Positions 1 through 9,717 of a stretch of 64,000 nucleotides of DNA are shown here, piece by piece; within the stretch, counting starts at the first letter, position 1; every line of letters begins with the position of its first letter. The DNA is taken from assembly GCA_010909725.1 (NCBI GenBank), contig JAACMV010000020.1:953151-1017150 (forward strand), written 5' to 3'. The stretch is from Picochlorum sp. 'celeri' (taxonomy: Eukaryota; Chlorophyta; Trebouxiophyceae). The position numbers and the translations under genes were made by a program. The notes beneath the pieces are model-generated. The model saw only the letters and a program-made list of their open reading frames with translations. It made no database searches and was not told the DNA's origin.

Positions 1-1545
1 TAGTACGTTGTATATTTTGCAACTGGCAGGCCTCGTGATAGAAACCCACCAGTCCCAAATGTCCTCGTGCCTTCCCCAACATAAATGTCTGAGAAAAGAA
101 TGGCATAGGGAGCAGACCTATGCGTGTCTATGCGCAGGTTGTCTCCTCTTCCTGAATGAAATGCAGACATGAGACAACCCCGTACCGATATATCATGCAA
201 CCACTCACCACGGATATCAAATTCTGCAACCTCGACATCCGAGCTGTCGTAGAGTCCAATGCCAATGTGGCCATCCCATGGCATGCTCTTGGACCTCCTT
301 GATCTTGTGCGACCCACTTTGACAGAATCTAAGGATACCATTTGGGAATTTTTCACAAGGAATCCTTGATGGGCGTTGATGGTGTGCACATTGTAGACAA
401 ATGCATTCACAGCATTTTGAATCAGAATTCCATTGTACCCCTGATCATGATGATGCTTCCCAGCAGATGCCCAGGCAAACTCAATCGTCAAGTCTCGTAC
501 ACCACTCTCTTTTGGCATCGAATCCGGCATCGGAAGAAGCCTCGCTTTCCATTTTGGTGATACATCCATTGGAAGGGCACGTTGCAAGACGACCACATTG
601 CCATTCTGGATTTCTAAAATTCTGGAGACCCATTTGACTAAATCTTGTTCGTTTGATATGTCAGACGCGCATTGGGGCTCGCACTCATCCGCTGTAGTTT
701 TCATTAGACTAATTTTATCAAAATCTGTCCCATAGAGGTGGGATGCCAGGGATCCTCCAACATCTGATTGCATCAGCCTGACCCATTGCCCTGGGACAAG
801 CCCATCCACAGAATCGAGAATTAGATGCCTTTGTCCAATCTTTGACGGCTCAACCACCCAACCATGTGGCATTTTACTGGTATCTTTGCTACCGCGATCA
901 TGCCCAACAATCTGGATTACGCCATCACGCCACGAGTATGGGCTTTGCAGAAAGCCTTTTGTAAGATGTCTTTCAACATCAAAATCATCATACGAGGACA
1001 GCGGATGCTCGTAATACAGAGTCGTCTTCTCGTTTCCCTCACCTTTGAGAACAATGTTGTTCCCTGACAGGACAAGTCTTCCTTTCAGGAGGTACCTTCC
1101 AGCTGGAATCAGAATGGTGCCACCTCCATGCTTTGACACTGTGTCTATCGCAGCCAGGAAAGGCCCCGTGCAGTCGACTATTCCGTCACCGACTGCACCA
1201 AAATCTAGAACATTCGCACCAAAAGGTGGCTCAGGATACCCTCGCTCTTTGCCCGCATATCCACTGTACGACCAGTCCAGCAGCAGGTCCCTATTCCAGG
1301 ACTCGCCGTGGAGGCCCCATACCTTGGGGCCTTTATTCGATTCTACATGGGAAACTTTTATTTTTGAGCCATAATGAATTGAATTTACATCGTAACCATG
1401 GAAATTCCGATGGATCCTTGAGGTGATAGATTAACGGTTGATTGACAGTTGTCAGTCAACTCCCGCGACATACGAAAATGGACGCACCTACTCGAGGTAA
1501 TACGAGTGAAATTACCAAAATAAATACTAATGTATACATATACAT
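1..1545 (-). CDS. Secreted parallel beta-helix (pectin-lyase-fold) protein, 3' end beyond window
   Basis: I read two exons, complement(1488..1545) and complement(<1..1342), with a 145-nt intron that starts GTGCGT and ends TAG. Exon 1 encodes a hydrophobic leader (MYMYTLVFILVISLVLPRV) typical of a signal peptide. Exon 2 carries the hallmark of pectin-lyase-like proteins: LDFGAVGDG, then DCT, a run of acidic and hydrophobic residues, GGGTILIPAGRYLL and a long series of beta-strand-like repeats with N/D/G turns. The frame stays open to base 1, so the C-terminus is missing. The fold is found in polygalacturonases, pectate lyases and other polysaccharide-active enzymes; I cannot name the substrate. 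A secreted wall or matrix polysaccharide role is an inference. The first exon rests on splice signals and phase agreement only; the body of the protein is secure. Confidence 0.7.
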
Positions 1546-1899
1546 TCCTCTAGTACCCAAGAAGGGCAAACTCAATAGGTCGAGCTAAGAATGTCTTGGT
1601 GGTCGGTCGATCTGTTCCTCCGTGCACAAAGAAATCGCTTCAACGTGGAGTATCAATGGTGATCACTGCAAATAATATACAATATATTAAAAGATATGCT
1701 CTTGTTGGTAGGAATCGATGAGCTTTTCATGGCACCGTTGCGTATGCATATGCAAGCGTAGATGGCGCGTCATCTGGGCGAGGTGCGCCCTTGCAGAAGC
1801 AACGTCGCGCGGTAACGCGCGTTTCACGAGAAAGTGTGGTCTTCACGCTGTAGTTACAGTACATTATTCTTATCAGTTTTGCATACATTTCATTTTGTA
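1546..1899. other. Intergenic stretch upstream of the beta-helix gene
   Basis: This 354-bp spacer lies between the start of the minus-strand beta-helix gene and the stop of the next minus-strand gene. It is AT-rich near 1670-1700 and presumably holds the promoter of the leftward gene. A 61-codon frame on the plus strand has no family resemblance, and I see no gene here. Confidence 0.5.
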
Positions 1900-3510
1900 T
1901 TAGTGTGATCCTACAGTCGGAGAAGGGCCATTGGGTTCCTTCGAGTCTGTCGGTTCTGCAATGTTTGGTACAGCTGCAGGAGTTGGAATCATTCGGTTTC
2001 CATGAGAAGTCATGGTGGCCAATGCAGCCGCTTCCATAGGCGCCCCCACAAGCATATCGGATGTTACTAAGCCAGTGGCAGGTCTAACCCTGGACAAGAG
2101 TCCATTAGTGACTATACTTGTCTGCCGCAAAGCATCTCGTTTTGAAAAGGCACTGTTCACAGTTGAGCTCACTGCTCCAATCCCAGCGATCACAAATGCT
2201 CGATAGATTGGGTTTTCACAGATTCTCTTCATAAGATAGACTACCCATGAAGAGGTTGATGCTAAAACCTCGACGACAGGAGCACCTGATGCAACAGTCT
2301 GACTGCTATGGTAGGGTGGCAGTGGAGCCCCGAGAGGAGGCAGCTTCAGTTGGATGGAATGAGCCTCAGCAGTCAGAGTGTCACGCAACGCATACTCCAA
2401 AATATCGTCCCGTTTCATGATCCCAAAAGGACCGCCAGCAACAACATCAAAAGCAATACCACTGGAGGATTTCATTGTACACCTATACGCACAAGAACCT
2501 TCTGGCAAATATGGAGGAGGTATTAATACCTGTGTTTTGTTCAAAAGACTTGCTGATGATATTTCAGCTGCTACGATTCCCCGTATGCCTTGGCACAGGG
2601 ACCCCAATCTGGCAGACGACATTATATGAGGCAAACATGCCACAAGGAGTCGGACCTCGGCACTTGGCGAACACAGTCTCATGTCCCTATACCCTGGATA
2701 CTCCTTCGCAGGATCCACAAAAGATCCATCCCGTTCACTCAAGTTCTCACGGTCCTCCATCCCGGGCAACATTGGCACTTTATCACTGAATAGATGTGGC
2801 AAGCTCGGCGGAAGCTCTGGTCCATTAGTTGTCTGTTTTGAGAGACAGAATGCACAGCTCAACTCTGAAGCCAGTGCAAACGCATTCGCAGATGTCGTAG
2901 ACCCAATATCTAGAGCGCCAAAAAAGCCAAACAGAAAGTTGTAGGCATGGAACACACGAGGTGGTTCTCCACACATCCACGCCACAATGTCTGCTTTCGT
3001 CTCCTGTCTCACACGATGCGCTAATTGGTCACAATTGGTAGCATCCAGGTATAAGATATCTACGCCGACATCATTCAAAGCCTCGATCAATTGGTCTTGT
3101 ATCCTCAGGATTGGGGTCGGAATCGAATCAAGAACTTCTGCACCAGCATCACATCCCTGTCTCGGCTTGAGCCCAGCGTGAATGATCACACAAGTCGGTC
3201 TAAAACTCCTAATGTCTTCTACAATCTCGCTCGCAATCGGGTCCTTCAGAACTTTGTGAGCCACCCGGGTATCCACCGGAACATATGGCACAGCCAAAGC
3301 CAGCATACGAGGTATCGCCCTCGCTGCCCCACCGCTTCCACCCGGCCCGTCATACGGCTGTCCAGCACCTCCTTGCTTTGATCTCATATCCTGACCATAG
3401 AGTAATATATCCCTCAGGATGCCGTCCCTTTTGCTGAGCATATCAATGACATCTTCCACAGTCTTTCCGTACTGGACACAGAGTATCCGCTTCTCCCCCG
3501 TGATAGTCAT
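1900..3510 (-). CDS. Unrecognised 536-residue protein, possible C-terminal membrane segment
   Basis: One uninterrupted frame starts at an ATG and shows protein-like composition throughout, so it is very likely a real gene. I do not recognise the family. The first half has alternating hydrophobic strands and helices (for example VDILYLDATNCDQ and IVAWMCGEPPRVF), suggesting a globular alpha/beta domain. About residues 425-446 are hydrophobic enough for a membrane-associated helix. The last 90 residues are low in charge, rich in Pro/Thr/Ala and probably disordered. Several CxxC-like cysteines are scattered, with no zinc-finger spacing. It is followed head-to-head by the eIF2B delta gene, with a 674-bp divergent spacer. 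I can offer no function. Confidence 0.6.
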   Translation of the reverse strand: MTITGEKRILCVQYGKTVEDVIDMLSKRDGILRDILLYGQDMRSKQGGAGQPYDGPGGSGGAARAIPRMLALAVPYVPVDTRVAHKVLKDPIASEIVEDIRSFRPTCVIIHAGLKPRQGCDAGAEVLDSIPTPILRIQDQLIEALNDVGVDILYLDATNCDQLAHRVRQETKADIVAWMCGEPPRVFHAYNFLFGFFGALDIGSTTSANAFALASELSCAFCLSKQTTNGPELPPSLPHLFSDKVPMLPGMEDRENLSERDGSFVDPAKEYPGYRDMRLCSPSAEVRLLVACLPHIMSSARLGSLCQGIRGIVAAEISSASLLNKTQVLIPPPYLPEGSCAYRCTMKSSSGIAFDVVAGGPFGIMKRDDILEYALRDTLTAEAHSIQLKLPPLGAPLPPYHSSQTVASGAPVVEVLASTSSWVVYLMKRICENPIYRAFVIAGIGAVSSTVNSAFSKRDALRQTSIVTNGLLSRVRPATGLVTSDMLVGAPMEAAALATMTSHGNRMIPTPAAVPNIAEPTDSKEPNGPSPTVGSH

Positions 3511-4184
3511 TATATGTTTATGAAAAGCTTCCTATGAATTCTATGGCCCCACTCGAACGATGCAGTCCTGTAGAGGGTCCTGTAGAGAAACCACGCGGGC
3601 GAGGTGATGAGTACAAACTCGCTTCAAAGCACTCTGGATAAGGAAACAAGACGGCATATATGCCTGTACTGTACCTATTTTTCAATATTTTTTTACCCGG
3701 TGTATCGACGGATACGTGTTCTTGCATCACGCAGAAGGAAACAAGTTTGGAAAATCCCAAATTTTTCATGAACAAACCCCGGCTCAGTAGAGAGAGGTCA
3801 TAGGTCGCCCACCCTTCCAGACTGGCATTATCTATGCTCTATGGAGAATGGTTGAGCGACTTCTTCAAGAGATGAGGCATGCGCATGAGGCCTGTCAGAG
3901 ATGACAGGACTGTGTGCATGGATGGATTGTCATGCTCATGCATGAATGAGATGCAAAGATATACAAACACGTTCGCCTGTGGCACATCCTTGCAGATATG
4001 AGACATCCTCTGAGGTATATTGGAGCGTTGTATAGAGTAGTCTCGATGTGATTGGTCTCCAGATATACTGGAGGACTCGGGCCACGTGGCCATGGCCTTG
4101 GCGGTGAGATGACACCCGAGAATCCAAGCACTTGGATGGCACATCAGCAGGTGCCGTAATTTCAAAAAGTGTATTCCACTAATA
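3511..4184. other. Divergent intergenic region
   Basis: This 674-bp spacer lies between two divergently transcribed genes and should contain both promoters. Short frames on either strand, including one of 140 codons antisense to the start of the eIF2B gene, have no coding character that I recognise. No tRNA-like or repeat structure was seen. Confidence 0.5.
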
Positions 4185-6171
4185 ATGTCAAAATTGCCGG
4201 ATTTGTCACGGACATCCACGACCGGCCAGTCGTCGCAAGGCATTGACGCCCCCACTCGCAAGGTGGTTGGGTTCCATGTCGAAGGTGCAACGCCATCTCC
4301 TCAGAATGATGAGCTCATGAAACAAAATATCAAAAGTGGCTCATTGTCGCCGGTGATCATCCCTCCCTCATTTCAGGTGCGTACGATGTGTGCAGTCACC
4401 TACAGCGTGGACACGTACTGCGCGTTGTGATTCATCTTCCATACCATTGATTGGATTGAAAAATGTACAGGGACAAAGGACTCCTGAGACGTCGCCCCGT
4501 CAGCTTCCGGGGAGCAAGCGGACGAGCATAGACGAGCCTGGACGAGCGGCCGGGTCGAGGTATTCTCCCACGCACCGGCCACCGAGTGGAAGGAGCAGTT
4601 TAGACAATCCAGCGGGCACATCCTCATTTACACGTGGAAAGGATCAGGAGCCGTTGCCGTTGACTCCCATTGAGTCGAACAGCATTTTGGGGACTGTAGA
4701 GCAGCATGATGATGTGTCGGTCACAGTGTTCAAGGAGGAGGACAAGCCTCTCCAGCAACAGTCGTTGACGAGGAAAGATTCTCTGGCGACACCCTCGACG
4801 GCAGACGAAGACAAAGCGGTGAAAGAAGAAGGTAAGACAGAAAAAAAGACGAAGGAGCAAGGGCATAGGGATATTCCACCTAAAAAGCAGATGACCAAAG
4901 CAGAGAGGAGGGCTCTTCAGGAGGCACAGAGGGCTGCAAAGGCTGCTGCAAAGGCACAGAACCAGCAGCAACCAGATGGAAAGAAACGACATGTGGATGA
5001 AGAACATATTAGTAATAAGAAGGACGTTCAAAAGGATGTCGTGACGAGAAAGGAGGGTTCCAGCAGGCATCCTGCCAGTGTGCCCCGTCCTGCAGCATTT
5101 TTTGATCATTTACCAAAACAACAGTCTATTTCGATGGAAGAACTGGCATCTTCTGCGTTAGAAAAGTTCATTCCAGTCTCCTGTGTGGCTCTGGGTAAAA
5201 AAATGCTGGATGGATCCCTCAGAGGGACAAACAAGAGGAGCCTGGCCCTCCTGCAGATGATTGATGGAGTGATTTCGTCATTCGAGTTGTCCGAGGGGCA
5301 ATCTTTCACCAGAGAATTCACTGTGGCAGTGAAGAATATGGTATCATTTTTAGTTCGATGCCGGCCGCTATCCCCAGCTGTGGGGAACGTGGTCAAGTCG
5401 ATCAAGGCAGAACTTGGGCATGTAGCAGCGGACACAGAGTTGTCAAATGAGGAGGCAAAGAATGAACTGAGACGATTTGTGTCGACGTTTGCCCAAGACA
5501 AGATAACAATTGCTCAAAAAGCTCTGTCTGGAACGGCGGCAAGTAAAATAAGCGATGGTGACATAATTCTGACGTATGCGTGCTCATCAACTGTTGAGCA
5601 GACCCTGAAAGCTGCTGTGGCAGCGGGTAAAGAGTTTAGCGTGGTCATAGCAGATGCAGGGCCCTTGTATGAGGGCAAGGAATTACTGACGGAATTATTG
5701 CGCGTTGGTATTCCATGCGAGTATTTACTTCTAAACAGCTTGGAAACTGGTATGAATCAGGCTAACAAAGTGATGCTAGGGGCAGCAGCGGTCATGTCAA
5801 ATGGTGCAGTCTTGTCAAGAGTCGGGACGGCAGCAGTGGCCATGTCAGCATCGCTGGCCAACGTCCCCGTTATCGTCTGTTCGGAAACGTACAAATTCCA
5901 TGAGAGAGTCCAGTTAGACAGCATCACCAACAATGAATTGGCAAATCCTGCAGCACTGTTGCAGAAGGCTGGTCCTCTTGCCGAGTCGCTCCAGCAGGAA
6001 GACGGACAGTCAAACCTGTCGCTGCTCAACTTGGTGTATGATACAACTCCCGCGGAATTTGTCACGGTGATAATCACTGAGGTCGGTGCACTGCCACCAA
6101 CAAGTGTGCCAGTTGTCCTAAGGGAGTACAGATCTGAGAGTGAACTCATGATGCAAGCCTCAGCTGCCTGA
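4185..6171 (+). CDS. EIF2B4: Translation initiation factor eIF2B, delta subunit
   Basis: The coding sequence joins 4185..4376 and 4471..6171 across a 94-nt GTGCGT...CAG intron, giving 630 residues. eIF2B is the cytosolic guanine-nucleotide exchange factor for eIF2; the delta subunit belongs to its alpha/beta/delta regulatory core. The N-terminal third is charged and disordered, with a RKVVGF and LSPVIIPPS segment like those of plant delta subunits, followed by a Lys/Glu/Ala-rich stretch (MTKAERRALQEAQRAAKAA). The C-terminal 330 residues form the IF-2B Rossmann-like domain, with ILTYACSSTVEQ, VVIADAGPLYEGKELL, LGAAAVMSNGAVLSRVGTAA and VCSETYKFHERVQLDS. The intron phase and the plant-like exon 1 support the start at 4185. 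A TGTAA motif follows at 6194. Confidence 0.95.
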
Positions 6172-6219
6172 TGGAAAAATCTACTAAAATCATTGTAATC
6201 CGTTATTCATATCACTGTC

Positions 6220-6233
6220 AAAAACAGTAAAAA
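6220..6233 (-). terminator. RNA polymerase III T-run terminators for the permuted tRNA
   Basis: Two T5 runs on the minus strand (6229-6233 and 6220-6224) lie about 35-45 nt downstream of the 5' half of the tRNA. This is where a Pol III transcript covering both halves would be expected to stop. The assignment rests only on the T-runs and their position. Confidence 0.5.
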
Positions 6234-6266
6234 TTTTGCTCGCAGAGGATGTCATGCCCTCCTAGA

Positions 6267-6370
6267 TACAAGGCTGGTGCTCTAAACCAACTGAGCTATA
6301 GAAGCGTATCCCTACGTGAGGGGCATCATGTGTTTGCTTCTACCGTGGTTCGAACACGGGACCCCCAGCT
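6267..6370 (-). tRNA. Permuted tRNA-Thr(UGU) gene: 3' half upstream of 5' half
   Basis: Read on the minus strand, the order is 3' half (6370..6335), a 29-nt linker (6334..6306), then 5' half (6305..6267). Put in tRNA order, the acceptor stem GCTTCTA pairs with TAGAAGC (7/7), the D arm is GCTC/GAGC, the anticodon stem CCAGC pairs with GCTGG (5/5), the variable loop is GGGTC, and the T arm is CCGTG-TTCGAAC-CACGG (5/5), with discriminator A. The joined anticodon loop reads CTTGTA plus A, giving anticodon TGT, with the junction at 37/38, the usual tRNA intron site. Leader and trailer can pair in part (CC-AGA with UCU-A-GG), as expected for a splicing helix. B-box-like and A-box-like sequences are both present, in reversed order. 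By precedent in Cyanidioschyzon, the transcript would be circularised at the junction by tRNA splicing enzymes and the linker then removed by end processing. Confidence 0.88.
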
Positions 6371-6637
6371 GTCTGGCTGGATGCGATGATCCAATCACAA
6401 GAGAGAATTTTTTACATTTTATAAATACGTGGATACTGGCGCCGGCCTTCTCCAGTCCTTTTGGCATCCACCCGCGCTCGCCATCACATCAGTTTCTGTT
6501 TCATCCGATGCCTATGATTATTTATCACTGCTCAAAGCCTTGTTCGTGACGTTTCAGTCGATTCATGGGCATTTCATTCCTGCTAACAGGAATTTCATTC
6601 CTGAGGTACCATCTTCCTGCATTGACAGCGTCTCTGT

Positions 6638-7627
6638 TCAATATATAATCAAGGGTTTTTCATGAGGTATTCCAAGATAATTTAGTCCGAAACGATGGAC
6701 GTGTCTCAATTTGTCGATAAAAGCAACAAGCATCTCCTCGACACGTGCATCATCTAATTGAATGTCTGGTATTCTCGGCATTTTGATTGGTCTACCGATC
6801 ACGATCGTAAGTTGATTTCTGTATGGCACAGGGGTTCCATATTGGCCCCAGGCCAGCATCGGGGCGAAGCCAAGACTCCTGGACAGCCTCGTAAACATGT
6901 GTCTGGCAAATGAACGTGTCGGGGGATCATACAGTGGCCTCCAGTATTTGTAGAGATCACTCTGACCTATCCCAAAACAAGGAACGATAGATGCTCCTTT
7001 CTGCATGGCCAAGTGGATAAAACCTCTCCTTCGTTTCAAATACACACATTCCACACATTGCTCCATGAGCAAACATTCATGAACTCCTCCTGGGCATAAA
7101 GCCACGGAGCTGCCTCCGTCCAGCAGACACTCCATGGACGAACGCGACACTGGCCTACAACCCAGCCACCAAAACAAATGTCGCAACAGCGGGATGTAGA
7201 AAATCCCATCTGAGACAAGAATGGCCGCGCCGTCCAAGTTCTTGGGAATTTTCATTCCTGCTGGCTTCTCAACGTGACAAAATGTGCACATCCCTTGAGG
7301 CAGCACGCCATGAGGCTCATACGCAATCATGTAAGGCCCATCATCACCGAAACTCCCGCCATCTTCACATAAAACCTTCACTGGCAGGAACTCCTCAAAT
7401 GCCTTTATGCTGTAGGCCATGAACCAAGAAATCACGAGAGGACACGGTACATCCAAAGGTATGAGTAGGGATACAATAATTATAAAAAGGTTTGGAAACC
7501 CCAAGAGTGGGAAAAAAATCGCCAGGACCAATGTCGCCAGCACCCAAACGACCACCAGGATCAGCAGTGTGAACCATATTGAGACGGCAGCAATCACCTT
7601 GATTTCCCGCAACAAGTCTTGATTCAT
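6638..7627 (-). CDS. DGAT2: Diacylglycerol O-acyltransferase type 2
   Basis: This 329-residue protein transfers an acyl group from acyl-CoA to diacylglycerol, the last step of triacylglycerol synthesis, at the ER and lipid droplets. Two adjacent N-terminal membrane segments (about residues 13-60) are followed by the DGAT2 signature EPHGVLP, which has Glu in place of the animal His (HPHG) as in plants and algae. Further conserved blocks are the PGGVHE motif, RRGFIHLAMQKGASIVPCF, FGIGQSDLY and the C-terminal VIGRPI...HVHRFGLNYLGIP. The first in-frame ATG is at 7627; seven further codons upstream are open but begin with GTG. The gene starts 168 bp from the divergent CPSF30 gene. Length matches the family. 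Confidence 0.95.
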   Translation of the reverse strand: MNQDLLREIKVIAAVSIWFTLLILVVVWVLATLVLAIFFPLLGFPNLFIIIVSLLIPLDVPCPLVISWFMAYSIKAFEEFLPVKVLCEDGGSFGDDGPYMIAYEPHGVLPQGMCTFCHVEKPAGMKIPKNLDGAAILVSDGIFYIPLLRHLFWWLGCRPVSRSSMECLLDGGSSVALCPGGVHECLLMEQCVECVYLKRRRGFIHLAMQKGASIVPCFGIGQSDLYKYWRPLYDPPTRSFARHMFTRLSRSLGFAPMLAWGQYGTPVPYRNQLTIVIGRPIKMPRIPDIQLDDARVEEMLVAFIDKLRHVHRFGLNYLGIPHEKPLIIY

Positions 7628-7795
7628 ATCATACCATCGACATAGCACAGGGGCCTTTCAGAAGAATATCGAAAGTTTTTCATCCTTGAGGATTCTCAAA
7701 TCACAAGTGCTATTCAGCATTAAATAATCGTGGTGGGAGCAGCACCGCGGCATTATTATCAAATAAACTATAGTATTTAATTTAATTATAGAAAT

Positions 7796-8425
7796 ATGGA
7801 TGACGAAGATATAACGTTTGATTTTGAGCAGACGCTGCAAGACCACGCAAGTGCCCCACAGCATGAGCAGGCTGCTCAGAAAGACGAGGGTGCAGCACCG
7901 GCTGTCGCTGTTGGCAAGCCACGCAATTATAGACAGACAGTTTGTACATATTGGCTGCGTGGTTTGTGTATGAAGGGCGATACGTGCGGTTTTCTGCACG
8001 AGTTCGACCCGAACAAAATGCCTGTGTGTCGAAATTTGCTAAAGTATGGGACATGCAAGGAGCCTGACTGCCCGTATAAGCATTCAACGGAAGAGATAAA
8101 GGAGTGTAATATGTATAAGCTAGGTTTTTGCATTTATGGGCCGGCGTGCAGATTTAAGCACACACGCTTGCCTGGGCCTCCTCCTGACCCAGAGTTACTA
8201 GAAGCGGCAAAGCCAAAAGAGTACAGAAATATTAATATTGTGGCGAACCAGGCAAATGAAGGTATTCTTCCAGAAGATAATATGCGGCTGAAGAGGTTGA
8301 CGGACGCGTCGGGCAATGCATTGGCCTTGCCAGGCGAGGCAGTGCAAGCCCCTGGTGCTCCTTCATTTGTGGATCCCTCTCTTTTAGCATCCGTGGGACA
8401 GAAAGATCTACGATATGGGTTTTAA
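7796..8425 (+). CDS. CPSF4: Cleavage and polyadenylation specificity factor 30 kDa subunit (CCCH zinc fingers)
   Basis: This 209-residue protein belongs to the mRNA 3'-end processing complex and binds RNA at the polyadenylation signal. After an acidic N-terminus (MDDEDITFDFEQ) come three tandem CCCH fingers between about residues 48 and 122: CTYWLRGLCMKGDTCGFLH, CRNLLKYGTCKEPDCPYKH and CNMYKLGFCIYGPACRFKH. All cysteines and histidines are present. Animal CPSF30 has five fingers and plant forms have three, so this is the plant-like arrangement without the YTH extension. A short Pro-rich and basic tail follows. The stop codon overlaps that of the convergent LPA1-like gene within one TTAA. Confidence 0.92.
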   Translation: MDDEDITFDFEQTLQDHASAPQHEQAAQKDEGAAPAVAVGKPRNYRQTVCTYWLRGLCMKGDTCGFLHEFDPNKMPVCRNLLKYGTCKEPDCPYKHSTEEIKECNMYKLGFCIYGPACRFKHTRLPGPPPDPELLEAAKPKEYRNINIVANQANEGILPEDNMRLKRLTDASGNALALPGEAVQAPGAPSFVDPSLLASVGQKDLRYGF

Positions 8426-9717
8426 TTTTTTGCCTGATTTGCAATGCCTCGTCCATCGGTGAGTCGCGTCTGAAGTGAGTCAAGCTCTGGAGTGTCTGCA
8501 ATGAGTTTGTCGAATGGAGGGGCGCCAATACCACTTGACTTGATCACGCCATCCATTTGAACCTGGGCGTATATTTGGGTCATTGCGCCACTATCATCCA
8601 CACCGAGGCTTCTCACCCAGTTTTTCCATTCATCAATGTCATGTGGAAACAGTTTCCACTTGGAACGCTTTGGCTGTTGTTCTGCTTCATTTTTTGCCTG
8701 TACTGTAAATCCTTTGGATTGTTTCTGATCGTCTTTCAACTGCTGTAACTTCTCGTCAATATCCTCGTCATTCAGTATAACAGGGATGACAACGATACCC
8801 CGAGTCACAAAAAGACTGGCATATTCCGCAGCTTTTGCCAGGGACTTTCGCACCTGACCTCTACTTCCTGCGATGATGATGGGCCGGTACACCCCTCTGA
8901 ACGCTGCGATAGGGACAGTTCGATCCCCATCTTTTGAGACAGAGACTTGCAGCATCGACAGGTTTTCTTCCTTCTCAGCCATTTTGACGTTCTTTTGTCG
9001 AGAATTCAATTCTCTCACAAAGAGGAACCCAAATGCAACTACGCAGGCTACGTTGATACCGAACGTTTTAGCCGTTTCTTCGAGCTCATAGACTCCATTG
9101 AAAGCTGCTACCAGCCTTGCCGAGCTTACGAGAAAGCCAAGGGAGGCTCCAGCTGATAGTCCTCCAAACACAAACAGCCTGAAGAGCTGAAAGGGAGAGG
9201 ATGCTTCAGCTCTCAGCTTTGCATACCCTTCGTTGCCTATTCCACCCGCGACTTTTCCTAAAAGATCGTTCCATTCCTTGCGATCTCGTAGTTGAGACAA
9301 GTCGTCATCCTTCAGCGCCACTGACAATTTAACATCATAGTCGTTGATTGCCCTCTGCAACGCCTCTGAGGCATCCTGCCATCGTTTCAGCTTTACATAC
9401 GCACACGCCGAATTGTATACAGCCGCTCGCATTTCATCCTCGGTAGGATTCAGCGTCTGAGCCCGTAAAAACTCCTGCAGGGCCTTGTCAGCTTGTCCTT
9501 CTCCGAACAGTTCCAGGCCCTTTTCTACCACAAGTTCTGCCTGAGATTTAGAAGAGGCATTCACATTCTGCCTACTCGCGCATGTCACATAGATACTACT
9601 TTCAAATCTGCGTCTATTGAGGGCGCTGTCACCAACTCGTGTCTGCGGAGAAACCGAGTGTCTAGGTAGCGACGGACAAGGCAGACGATGCCCTCGATGC
9701 AGGTTCATTATCAACAT
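8422..9717 (-). CDS. LPA1: LPA1-like plastid protein (photosystem II accumulation), TPR plus two membrane helices
   Basis: The 431-residue product resembles LOW PSII ACCUMULATION 1, a thylakoid protein that helps insert newly made D1 into photosystem II. The first 55 residues are rich in Arg/Ser with few acids, as in plastid transit peptides. A TPR region follows (residues about 60-150, including ELFGEGQADKALQEFLRA). Two hydrophobic helices (about 180-225) flank a short loop. The C-terminal half holds the conserved AAFRGVYRPIIIAGSRGQV block. The gene begins at an ATG and shows no intron. It converges on CPSF30 with overlapping stop codons. Function is inferred from family resemblance. Confidence 0.85.
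   Translation of the reverse strand: MLIMNLHRGHRLPCPSLPRHSVSPQTRVGDSALNRRRFESSIYVTCASRQNVNASSKSQAELVVEKGLELFGEGQADKALQEFLRAQTLNPTEDEMRAAVYNSACAYVKLKRWQDASEALQRAINDYDVKLSVALKDDDLSQLRDRKEWNDLLGKVAGGIGNEGYAKLRAEASSPFQLFRLFVFGGLSAGASLGFLVSSARLVAAFNGVYELEETAKTFGINVACVVAFGFLFVRELNSRQKNVKMAEKEENLSMLQVSVSKDGDRTVPIAAFRGVYRPIIIAGSRGQVRKSLAKAAEYASLFVTRGIVVIPVILNDEDIDEKLQQLKDDQKQSKGFTVQAKNEAEQQPKRSKWKLFPHDIDEWKNWVRSLGVDDSGAMTQIYAQVQMDGVIKSSGIGAPPFDKLIADTPELDSLQTRLTDGRGIANQAKN

Noticed and set aside
1718..1903. 61-codon plus-strand frame
   Set aside because: No start context, family match or splice partner; it lies in an intergenic spacer.
3839..4261. 140-codon frame on the minus strand
   Set aside because: It overlaps the first exon of eIF2B delta antisense and has no family character.
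6267..6370. Two separate degenerate tRNA genes in place of one permuted gene
   Set aside because: Neither half has a partner for its own acceptor or anticodon strand on its other side, whereas the two halves pair with each other perfectly in all shared stems and give a normal anticodon loop.
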